Assembly (NCBI GenBank): GCA_017631875.1 | Contig: JAGBSL010000008.1 | Span: 1 to 52,440 of the forward strand | Source: Bacteroidales bacterium | GTDB taxonomy: Bacteria > Bacteroidota > Bacteroidia > Bacteroidales > UBA932 | Length of the DNA stretch: 52,440 nt | Reading direction: 5' to 3' | In this document: piece after piece, positions 41,784-50,136 of the stretch | Numbering within the stretch: the stretch's first letter is position 1 | Layout of the letters: every line of letters begins with the position of its first letter | The notes under the pieces: generated by a model | Databases searched by the model: none | Seen by the model: the letters and a program-made list of their open reading frames with translations, nothing else | What the model was told of the DNA's origin: nothing | Program-made: the position numbers and the translations under genes

Positions 41784-43094
41784 ATGAGAAATAGAATTTT
41801 ATTCGTCCTCATGATCGCCTTTCTTTCTGTTCAGTGCGCTCAGAAAAAGGACATCATTCAGGAAAATGTCGACTATGCCAAGGATCAGCTGGCTTACTTG
41901 ATCGAAGCCGCCCAGGAGGGTGACACCTTGAGAATCCCTTCGACATTCAAGAATGGCGCAATCGAATTTGTTCCGACAGACGACTGGGTGAGCGGATTCT
42001 TTGCCGGCACACTCTGGTACATGTATGAACTTACAGGTGACGAGTATTATGCTCAGCTTGCACAGAAGCACACCGAGATCCTTCACGACATTCAGTTCCT
42101 CGAGTGGCACCACGATGTAGGCTTCATGGTTTATGACAGCTATGGCAATGGCCGCAGACTCAAGAATATCGAGGCATATGACACAGTTCTCGTGAATACA
42201 GCGAAGTCGCTTTCGACTCGTTTCCGTCCGGCAGCAGGTATCCTCCAGTCTTGGAATACCGACAATCCTGCACACTGGCAGTCATATAGAGGATGGGATT
42301 GTCCTGTGATCATCGACAACATGATGAACCTCGAGCTTCTCTTCAAGGTTTCTGAAATGACAGGCGACGATACATATAAGAATATTGCAATCAGCCATGC
42401 TGACAAGACCCTTGCAAACCATTATCGCGACGATTTCAGTACTTATCACGTCGTAGACTATGATGATGAGACCGGTGAAGTTCGCAACCAGCACACTGCA
42501 CAGGGCATTGCAAACGGCTCACGTTGGGCACGTGGTCAGGCATGGTCGATCTATGGATTCACTGTAGCTTATCGCTTCACTCAGGACGAGAAATATCTCC
42601 AGAGAGCAAAGGATGTGGCAAATTATCTCCTCGTAGTAGAGGACAACATGCCTGAGGACCTCGTTCCGCTTTGGGATTTCGATATCGTGGAGTACGCAAA
42701 CAATCTTCCTCAGGACGAGTTCCTTTATCCTAACCTGAAGGACAAGGATCTTCCTAAACAGTACACTGAGATCAGGGATGTATCTTCAGCTGCCATCATT
42801 GCTTCTGCCCTTTACGAGCTTTATTGGCACACCAAGGATGAGTTCTACAAGGAGAAGGCTGACAAGATGATCGAGAGCCTTTCAGTTGCTCCATACAGAG
42901 CTGAGCTTGGAACAAACGGCGGATTCATCCTCAAGCACTCTGTAGGTAGCCTTCCACACTCTCTTCTTAACATTGAGGCAGGCCGTCCAAATGACCACAA
43001 CATCGACGTTCCTCTCAACTACGCAGACTACTACTTCCTTGAGGCACTGATCAGGAAGGGTCGCGTAGAGAAGGATGAAAATCCTGTCAGATAA
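41784..43094 (+). CDS. GH88 unsaturated glucuronyl hydrolase
   Basis: This 436-residue protein has a signal ending in a possible lipobox (FLSVQC, Cys18), so it is exported and probably periplasmic or anchored. It has the alpha/alpha-barrel of GH88: DDWVSGFFAGTLWYMYE, WHHDVGFMVYDSYGNG with candidate catalytic D111, CPVIIDNMMNLELL with D178, and ANGSRWARGQAWSIYGF. It hydrates the double bond of unsaturated uronic acid at the non-reducing end made by the lyases, releasing the amino sugar and a keto-uronate. It is first in the plus-strand operon; its stop shares one base with the start of the next lyase gene (TAATG). Confidence 0.93.
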   Translation: MRNRILFVLMIAFLSVQCAQKKDIIQENVDYAKDQLAYLIEAAQEGDTLRIPSTFKNGAIEFVPTDDWVSGFFAGTLWYMYELTGDEYYAQLAQKHTEILHDIQFLEWHHDVGFMVYDSYGNGRRLKNIEAYDTVLVNTAKSLSTRFRPAAGILQSWNTDNPAHWQSYRGWDCPVIIDNMMNLELLFKVSEMTGDDTYKNIAISHADKTLANHYRDDFSTYHVVDYDDETGEVRNQHTAQGIANGSRWARGQAWSIYGFTVAYRFTQDEKYLQRAKDVANYLLVVEDNMPEDLVPLWDFDIVEYANNLPQDEFLYPNLKDKDLPKQYTEIRDVSSAAIIASALYELYWHTKDEFYKEKADKMIESLSVAPYRAELGTNGGFILKHSVGSLPHSLLNIEAGRPNDHNIDVPLNYADYYFLEALIRKGRVEKDENPVR

Positions 43095-46036
43095 TGAAGA
43101 TCAAATACTTTGTATCAACTATCATACTTGCAGCCTCTGTGCTCCTTTCCGGACGCATGGAGGCTCAGGTTGTTGATTACGGACTTGCCAACGGTGTCCT
43201 TTCCTTCGAAGACGGAACAGCTCCGGCACAGTGTTCAAAGGGTTCTGCATTAAGCGTTTCGCAGGAACATTCCAAACTGGGAACCAGCTCTTTGAAGTGG
43301 GATTGGAGAAAGAATGATCAGTATATTTCCATCAAAGGCGAGATCCCGTATCTTCCTGAAAATCCGGATCCTAAGGAAACGTCTATCGCTTCGTTCGTAT
43401 TCTGGATGTACTCCCCTGTTTCGTTGGACGGAACAGTCAGATTCTCATTCCTCAAGGACGGAAGGGAGTGCTGCTGGTTCGACTATTATCTCGGATTCCA
43501 GGGTTGGAGAGGCTCATGGGTTGGATTTGACAGGGATATGCAGGGCGAGCCAGAAATAGGGATGGATGAGGTCAGAATATACGCCCCTGAGAACATCAGG
43601 AGAGGTACATTGTATTTTGATGGCCTTATCACATCATCATTCCAGGATGTACGTTACCATACTCCTGACTTCCATGCACCGTATGTCAACGAAAAGACCG
43701 ACATACACTGGCTCGTTCTCAACAACAGCTGGAAGCTTGCTCTGGACATTCCGCAGAAGTCATCATTGACAGATACTGAACTTCAGGACATGAAGACCGT
43801 CAAGGAGAGATTCGTCCAGCTGATAACCGAGAAGGTCAAGGAGTATTCGTTCGAGGAAGCCGTTGAAATGTATGACAGCTACCAGCTTTCATTCAATTCT
43901 GACGGCACGATAAACGGCAAGCCGATCTATTTCATCAGATATGGCGAAACCTATCTGAATCAGGGTATTCCGGATGCAAAGCAGGCCTTTACCAAGGCAG
44001 GTCAGCTTCTTAAGGACCTCAATGACAAGATGCTCAGGCTAGCCGTAACCATAATGAACTGCAAGGATGCTGAGCAGAAGGAGGAGCTGAGCAGGATGTA
44101 TGTGAATCTGACAAGACACCTTCTTGACCAGGGATTTGCAGCGGGCAGCGGTCAGGGAACCCTCCACCATCTGGGCTACAGCATGAGGAACTTCTACACT
44201 GGTCCGGTAATCATGCAGGATGTCCTCAAGGAGGCCGGACTTGATGTAGCTGTGCAGCAGGCGATGGAATGGTTCTCAGGTGTCGGTGAGATAAAGATTG
44301 CACCGGCGGTGCTGGGAATGGATATCGATGCATTCAACACCTCCCTCATGGGACGTGTGGCTTCTCTTTTAATGCTTGAGGACACTCCGTACAAGTATGC
44401 TTACATGCAGGCTTTGGCAAGGTGGGTAGACAATGGAATGAAGCATACTGAAGGTCTCAGGCCTTGCTTCAAGACCGACGGAACCGTCGTTCACCACAGA
44501 AAAGCTTATCCTGCATATGCTACCGGAGGATTCACCGGAGCCGTAAATGCGGTATGGATGCTTGCTAAAACTTCGTTTGCAGTTTCTCAGGAGAGCCATC
44601 AGAATCTCAAGGATGCGCTTCTTGCCATGAGATTCTACTGCTACGATGATATCTTCCCTCTTGCGATGTCGGGAAGACATCCTGACGGAAAGGGAGCACT
44701 CATTCCTTCGCACTATTCGCGTCTGGCAATGGCTGGAAGCCCAGACGGAAAGACTGAGATCGATGAAGAGCTTGCTGCTGCGTTCCGCAGACTTGCTCCG
44801 AAATCCAAGGCTTTCGCTTCAATCGCCCCAGAATCTACTCCTCAAGGTACAGAATACTATGGATTCAGCTGTTCGATGTCTCATCGATATGGTGAGGATC
44901 TGGTCACGATAGCCGGCCACAGCCGATACCTCTGGGCTGCGGAAATCTATCAGCAGGCCAACCATTATGGACGCTATCTGACTCACGGAAGCATGGATAT
45001 CGGCGGATTCTCGATGCTCGGATGGGACTGGTGTCATATTCCAGGCACGACCGCAGCCGTTCTGCCTATGGAACAGATGAAGGCGAACGTCCTTAATGTG
45101 GATGAGTTTTCAGGTTATGAGGAAATGCTTATCTCGGACGAATGGTTTGCCGGCGGCGTGACCCACGAAGGCAGGAACGGTGCATTTGCAATGAAGCTGC
45201 ATGAGCACGACAAGTATAACGGTACGCTCAGAGCCAGGAAGTCTTTCTTTGCCTTTGAGAACAGGATCGTATGTCTTGGAACTGACATTGAAAACGGCCT
45301 TGCAGACGCTCCGGTACACACTACCCTCTTCCAGAAGTCTTTAAAAACTTCTGACAGAGACACTTGTTGCGTCTATGAAGATGGTGTCATCACAGATCAT
45401 GACGGAGTCACTTATATCGTCAAGGACGCTGACATCCATTTCAGATCCGGAGTACAGCACTCGCTTCATGAGGAGTCTGACAAGCCGGTTGAAGGTCTTT
45501 TTGAAGTGGCTTATATCGACCATGGAGATATCGTCAAGGACGGCAGGTATGAATATGTCGTCATTCTGCCTGACGGCTCGTCTGGGCAGGAACCTGCTTA
45601 TGAGATAGTCAGACATGACAGCCGGGTGCACTCTGTCAGAGATATTCCGACCGGTATCGTTTCCGCAGCGGTATTCGAAGAGGATGCTGTTGACCAGAAC
45701 ATCATCAGCTGCACCCCTGCAATGCTGATGTATTCCATGAAGGATGATGCCATGACGCTCAGTGTTGCTAATCCGGATCTCGCGTTGTATGAGGGAGAGT
45801 CTGATGAGAAATTCGACGCAGATGGAAAACGTCTTGAAAGAAGCGTCTACAGCAGGTTCTGGATCGACAATGCGTGTGCTGCCACTACCGTAAAGGTAAC
45901 CGTAGAGGGACTTTGGGAAGTGTCGGACTACAAAGGGTCAGAGGTCACATCCGCTCATGAAGACGGCCACACAGTCTTGACCTTCATCTCAAAAGAAGCT
46001 AGAACAGAAGAAATTACATTGAAAAGAGTCAAGTAA
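43094..46036 (+). CDS. Second PL8-family glycosaminoglycan lyase
   Basis: This 980-residue protein has a signal peptide (cleavage after RMEA, before QVVDYG). It has the same three-part layout as the lyase on the other operon but is clearly diverged from it. Catalytic residues are conserved: H468 and Y475 in HHRKAYPAY, R528 in SGRHP and E617 in AAEIYQQANHYGRY. Substrate-contact positions differ (for example GWDWCHIPGTT in place of WDWNRFPGVTS), suggesting a different sulfation or uronate preference, or endo versus exo action. Start and stop each overlap a neighbour by one base (TAATG), so GH88, lyase and sulfatase are translationally coupled. Confidence 0.9.
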   Translation: MKIKYFVSTIILAASVLLSGRMEAQVVDYGLANGVLSFEDGTAPAQCSKGSALSVSQEHSKLGTSSLKWDWRKNDQYISIKGEIPYLPENPDPKETSIASFVFWMYSPVSLDGTVRFSFLKDGRECCWFDYYLGFQGWRGSWVGFDRDMQGEPEIGMDEVRIYAPENIRRGTLYFDGLITSSFQDVRYHTPDFHAPYVNEKTDIHWLVLNNSWKLALDIPQKSSLTDTELQDMKTVKERFVQLITEKVKEYSFEEAVEMYDSYQLSFNSDGTINGKPIYFIRYGETYLNQGIPDAKQAFTKAGQLLKDLNDKMLRLAVTIMNCKDAEQKEELSRMYVNLTRHLLDQGFAAGSGQGTLHHLGYSMRNFYTGPVIMQDVLKEAGLDVAVQQAMEWFSGVGEIKIAPAVLGMDIDAFNTSLMGRVASLLMLEDTPYKYAYMQALARWVDNGMKHTEGLRPCFKTDGTVVHHRKAYPAYATGGFTGAVNAVWMLAKTSFAVSQESHQNLKDALLAMRFYCYDDIFPLAMSGRHPDGKGALIPSHYSRLAMAGSPDGKTEIDEELAAAFRRLAPKSKAFASIAPESTPQGTEYYGFSCSMSHRYGEDLVTIAGHSRYLWAAEIYQQANHYGRYLTHGSMDIGGFSMLGWDWCHIPGTTAAVLPMEQMKANVLNVDEFSGYEEMLISDEWFAGGVTHEGRNGAFAMKLHEHDKYNGTLRARKSFFAFENRIVCLGTDIENGLADAPVHTTLFQKSLKTSDRDTCCVYEDGVITDHDGVTYIVKDADIHFRSGVQHSLHEESDKPVEGLFEVAYIDHGDIVKDGRYEYVVILPDGSSGQEPAYEIVRHDSRVHSVRDIPTGIVSAAVFEEDAVDQNIISCTPAMLMYSMKDDAMTLSVANPDLALYEGESDEKFDADGKRLERSVYSRFWIDNACAATTVKVTVEGLWEVSDYKGSEVTSAHEDGHTVLTFISKEARTEEITLKRVK

Positions 46037-47562
46037 TGGATAAGTTTAACAAGATACTGATTCCTGTATCGACATTGGCGGTATTAGGCTGCGCAGACGC
46101 AAAGGATGACAGACCTAATATCATATATGTGTATCCGGACCAGTTCAGAAACCAGGCTCTTGCATTTTGGAACGAGCCTGAATATGCAGAACATGTTGCC
46201 TGGAAGGCTGATCCGGTCAAGACGCCAAGGCTTGATGAGTTTGCCGACGAGTCTGTCGTATTTTCCACAGCAATGAGCAACTGCCCTCTAAGCAGCCCGT
46301 ACAGAGGCATCTTCCTGACAGGAATGTATCCTGAAAGAAACGGCATCACGCTCAATTGCATGGCTGAAAGACCTGAGAGCAGCCTGAAGGAAGATGCGAT
46401 ATGCATCAGCGATGTGCTCAGCGAGCAGGGATACAGCTGCGGTTATATAGGAAAGCTCCATGCAGACCACCCTACTCCTAATGATCCTGCCAATCCGGGA
46501 CAGTATGTAAGTGACCGCAGGCCGGAATGGGACGCGTATACTCCAGCTGAAAGGCGACATGGCTTCTCATATTGGTATTCATACGGCACATTTGACGAGC
46601 ATAAGAATCCGCATTATTGGGACACTGACGGAGTGCGACATGATCCTAAGGAGTGGTCTGTAGGTCACGAGACCGACAAGGCCATCGAGTTCCTTCGCAA
46701 TGAGAACGGTCAGAGAAAGAAGGATGCTCCATTCTTCCTGACTATCGCATATAATCCGCCTCACAGCCCGTATGAGAGCCTCGATGACTGCATGGCAGAG
46801 GATTATGCCTTATATGAAGATATGGGCTACTCGGAACTCTATGTGCGTGATAATGCTGACACGACATTGAGCAAGGCACCTGCTGCAAGGTATTATTTTG
46901 CCAATGTAACAGGAGTAGACAGAGAATTCGGCCGTCTTCTCGATGCGCTTGAAGAGCTTGGATTGGATGATAACACGATAGTCATATTCACCTCAGACCA
47001 TGGTGAGACCATGTGTAGCCAGGGCACAGAAGACCCTAAGAATTCGATTTATACCGAATCCTTCAATGTGCCTTTCATGATCAGATACCCTGAGAAGATC
47101 CGCCCGAGAGTCGAATCCACATTATTGAGTTCGGTAGACATTATGCCTACCCTGCTTTCGATGGCCGGACTTAAGGACGAAATCCCCGCTACGGTCGAAG
47201 GCCGCGACCTTTCTCCTGTAATCCTGGAGAATGACGAATACTGCGATATTCCGGAATCAGTCCTTTATATCCGCAACCTTAACGGACCGAAAGGTGAGGA
47301 TGGCATGGTCAAAGGCTTCTTCCCTGTCGCTCGAGGAATCAAGACAAGCAGATTTACATTCGAGATTTCCGTGAACAGGGACAAGACTCTGAAGGATGTC
47401 ATAATATTCGACGATATGCAGGATCCGTATCAGCTCTCCCCTATTTCATATAAGGATAATCCGGAGCTGTTCAAGAACCTTCTTGCCAAACTTGAAGCCA
47501 AGCTTGAGGAGGCTAACGATATCTGGTACAGGGAAGAAATGATCAAGAATCTGAAATTCTGA
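46036..47562 (+). CDS. Serine-type sulfatase (S1 family), lipoprotein
   Basis: This 508-residue protein has a lipobox signal (VSTLAVLGC, Cys19). The sulfatase signature is S86-S87-P88-Y89-R90 in CPLSSPYRGIFLTG, so the formylglycine would come from serine and need an anaerobic sulfatase-maturing radical SAM enzyme, not encoded here. Metal ligands are in YPDQFRN (D35, Q36) and FTSDHGET. Other family features are YIGKLHADHP and SVDIMPTLLSMAGL. In this PUL it should desulfate chondroitin/dermatan oligosaccharides; the position (2-O, 4-O or 6-O) is not decided by sequence. It is third in the operon, overlapping the lyase stop by one base. Confidence 0.92.
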   Translation: MDKFNKILIPVSTLAVLGCADAKDDRPNIIYVYPDQFRNQALAFWNEPEYAEHVAWKADPVKTPRLDEFADESVVFSTAMSNCPLSSPYRGIFLTGMYPERNGITLNCMAERPESSLKEDAICISDVLSEQGYSCGYIGKLHADHPTPNDPANPGQYVSDRRPEWDAYTPAERRHGFSYWYSYGTFDEHKNPHYWDTDGVRHDPKEWSVGHETDKAIEFLRNENGQRKKDAPFFLTIAYNPPHSPYESLDDCMAEDYALYEDMGYSELYVRDNADTTLSKAPAARYYFANVTGVDREFGRLLDALEELGLDDNTIVIFTSDHGETMCSQGTEDPKNSIYTESFNVPFMIRYPEKIRPRVESTLLSSVDIMPTLLSMAGLKDEIPATVEGRDLSPVILENDEYCDIPESVLYIRNLNGPKGEDGMVKGFFPVARGIKTSRFTFEISVNRDKTLKDVIIFDDMQDPYQLSPISYKDNPELFKNLLAKLEAKLEEANDIWYREEMIKNLKF

Positions 47563-47575
47563 TAAAACCAATCAT

Positions 47576-50122
47576 ATGAAAAGAATCACATTAATTACAT
47601 CACTGATCATCCTTGCATTCGGCACGGTTGTTTCCTGCGTGAACAAAGAAGAGTGGGAAGACCGTCTGGAAAATCTGGATGAAAGGATTGCAGCTCTGGA
47701 AAAGACTGTCGGTGAGATCAACGACAATGCGTTGGCCATCAGCAAATTTGCCAGAGAGGAGATCCTCATTGTCAGGTACACTGAGCTTGACCATGGCTAT
47801 GAGCTGGAGTTGAGCGACGGTACAAAGATCACTATCACCGATGGAGCATCTGCTCCAGGCATCGTTCCTATCGTCACAATCGACAAGGACGGTAACTGGC
47901 TCATGTCGATCGACGGTGGCGAGACATTCACCGCTATCAAAGGTGCAGTCAACGCATTCAAGGAGTCTGGTCAGACACCGCAGTTCAAGATTGACGCTGA
48001 CGGATACTGGCTTGTCAGCGTAGATGGCGGCAAGACTTTCGCACACATTCTTGGCGCGAATGGAAAGCCTTTGAGCGCTACTGATGCAGCCGTTACTGCC
48101 GGCAAGGCAAAATATTTCAATGACATCACCTTCGATAAGGAGAATGGAATCTTTACCATGACTCTGGTCAGCGGCGAGGTTCTTTCTGTTCCTGTTGTAG
48201 AGTCTTTCTACATCAAGGTTGCCGGATACGCTGAGAAGGCTGTCATTCTGCTTGACCAGACACTCAAGTATAAGGTCGAGATGAATGAGGTCAAGGACGC
48301 ATTCTTCAAGGTTCCTGAAGGCTGGAGAGCTGTTCTCACAGACAGCGAACTCCAGATTACTGCTCCATCAGCAGGCACACCTGGCGAGTACACAATCAAT
48401 CTTGTACTTACATCAGTTGACGGATTCATTCTCAACGAGGTATTCGTATTCACCCTCAGCAACGAGGCATATGATGCGTCAAGCTGCAAAGTCTTCAATG
48501 ACTGGAAGGTAGGAAATGCCGACAACGTACTTCTTGACTTCTCGTATGCTGGATATATGCGTGGTGAAGTTGCTCCCCTAGAGGCAGAGGCACTCGGATA
48601 TAAGGTATATAATGTAATGGATTATGGTGCCGTGCCCAACGACGGCATTTCAGACCGTGATGCTTTCCTTGCCTGTGTAGAAGCTGCTACAGGAGTAAAA
48701 TTCTCAGCAAGCAACAAGGTTCTTACTCTCGCACACAAGGAAAAGGCAAATGCGATCGTATATTTTCCTGAAGGAGAATTCATTCTTCACACAGCTGACG
48801 ACAACTATACTGTTGACGGCGTGACATACAGCCGTACGATTCAGATACGTGCAGGAAACTTCGTTCTTCGTGGTGCAGGACGAGACAAGACGACTCTCGT
48901 AATGCAGGATCCGAACCTTCCGACAGATGCAAAGGTGCTTTACAGCTCGCCTGTGATGCTTGATTTCAAGCACAACAGCAGCTTTACTCCAGAAGGCTCT
49001 CCAGACGTTGTCAAGAATGCGAAGAAAGGTGCCTTCTCGGTGGAGCTTTCGACTACTACAGGACTCAAAGAGGATTCTTGGGTAGTACTCAGCGTTCAGA
49101 ACAACGATCCTGCTTATGTTGCTGAAGAGCTTAAGGCGGGAAACGTTGTGCCAGGCGAACTTGGACCTGATCACGATATCAACAAGAACGGCGTGAAGGT
49201 ATACGAATACCACCAGATCAAGTCTATTGAGGGCAATGTGGTGACATTCTACGAACCTATCCACCATGAGGTTGACATAAACTACACAAACTTCTCGGGC
49301 AACAACAGCTATAACTGGAAGGTCATGAACTACCCTCATTATGAAAATGTCGGTATCGAGGACCTTACCTTCAAGGGCGATTGCAAGAGCGGTTTCAAGC
49401 ACCATGACAGCTGGGAGGATGACGGAGCGTTCAAACCTCTCAGCATGACGCGTCTGACAAACTCATGGCTCCGTCGTGTACGCTTTACAAGCGTCAGCGA
49501 GGCCTGCTCCGTAACCAACTGCGCAAACGTTTCTGTTTACGATGTCATTATCGACGGAAAGCGTGGTCACTCATCTATCAGATCACAGGTTTCTACCAGA
49601 GTATTCATCGGTGCGACAGTTGACCGTTCAAGCGGATACCTTGTAGACAATGCTTCTTCATTCGTTGAAGGTGCGGGTCAGTATCATGCTGTAGGAGTGT
49701 CAAAGCCTGCTATCGGAACAGTTCTTTGGAGGAACGTATGGGGTTCAGACGCATGTTTCGAGTCTCATGCTACTCAGCCACGTGCCACTCTTATCGACTG
49801 CTGCACAGGCGGTTGGATGAGATTCAGACAGGGTGGTGACGCAAATCAGGTTCCAAACCACCTTGCAGACCTCACAGTTTGGAATTTCTGCTCTGTTACT
49901 CCTGCTTCGGGTGTGTTCAACTGGTGGGATCATGATAGCCAGTGGTGGAAGTTCCTTCCTCCTATCGTTGTAGGATTCCATGGACAGACAACGACATTCG
50001 ACGAAAGCCAGATGACAGTCAACTACAGCAATGGCATTCCTGTCAATCCGGAATCACTTTACGAGGCACAGATCAAAGAAAGGCTTGGAGCAGTTCCAGC
50101 TTGGTTAGTTTCATTGAAATAA
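47576..50122 (+). CDS. Surface lipoprotein with DUF4988-like stalk and beta-helix (PL29/DUF4955-like) domain
   Basis: This 848-residue protein has a lipobox signal (LAFGTVVSC, Cys21). A short coiled coil (EDRLENLDERIAALEKTVGEI-like, about residues 27-50) leads to two tandem beta repeats with the pattern D-x-DGxW-L-x-S-x-DGG-x-TF (near 103-116 and 141-154). An Ig-like region follows, and from about residue 345 a pectate-lyase-type right-handed beta-helix beginning KVYNVMDYGAVPNDGISDRDAF. The C-terminus, SLYEAQIKERLGAVPAWL, resembles DUF4955 proteins, which include the PL29 chondroitin lyase of B. thetaiotaomicron. It is probably a surface endo-lyase; catalytic residues cannot be assigned with confidence. 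Confidence 0.65.
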   Translation: MKRITLITSLIILAFGTVVSCVNKEEWEDRLENLDERIAALEKTVGEINDNALAISKFAREEILIVRYTELDHGYELELSDGTKITITDGASAPGIVPIVTIDKDGNWLMSIDGGETFTAIKGAVNAFKESGQTPQFKIDADGYWLVSVDGGKTFAHILGANGKPLSATDAAVTAGKAKYFNDITFDKENGIFTMTLVSGEVLSVPVVESFYIKVAGYAEKAVILLDQTLKYKVEMNEVKDAFFKVPEGWRAVLTDSELQITAPSAGTPGEYTINLVLTSVDGFILNEVFVFTLSNEAYDASSCKVFNDWKVGNADNVLLDFSYAGYMRGEVAPLEAEALGYKVYNVMDYGAVPNDGISDRDAFLACVEAATGVKFSASNKVLTLAHKEKANAIVYFPEGEFILHTADDNYTVDGVTYSRTIQIRAGNFVLRGAGRDKTTLVMQDPNLPTDAKVLYSSPVMLDFKHNSSFTPEGSPDVVKNAKKGAFSVELSTTTGLKEDSWVVLSVQNNDPAYVAEELKAGNVVPGELGPDHDINKNGVKVYEYHQIKSIEGNVVTFYEPIHHEVDINYTNFSGNNSYNWKVMNYPHYENVGIEDLTFKGDCKSGFKHHDSWEDDGAFKPLSMTRLTNSWLRRVRFTSVSEACSVTNCANVSVYDVIIDGKRGHSSIRSQVSTRVFIGATVDRSSGYLVDNASSFVEGAGQYHAVGVSKPAIGTVLWRNVWGSDACFESHATQPRATLIDCCTGGWMRFRQGGDANQVPNHLADLTVWNFCSVTPASGVFNWWDHDSQWWKFLPPIVVGFHGQTTTFDESQMTVNYSNGIPVNPESLYEAQIKERLGAVPAWLVSLK

Positions 50123-50136
50123 AAATATATAGATAT

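Noticed and set aside
48704..49405. Long minus-strand frame opposite the beta-helix lipoprotein gene (and similar ones at 50434-51147 and 40459-41187).
   Set aside because: No recognisable domain and fully inside well-supported genes; shadow frames.
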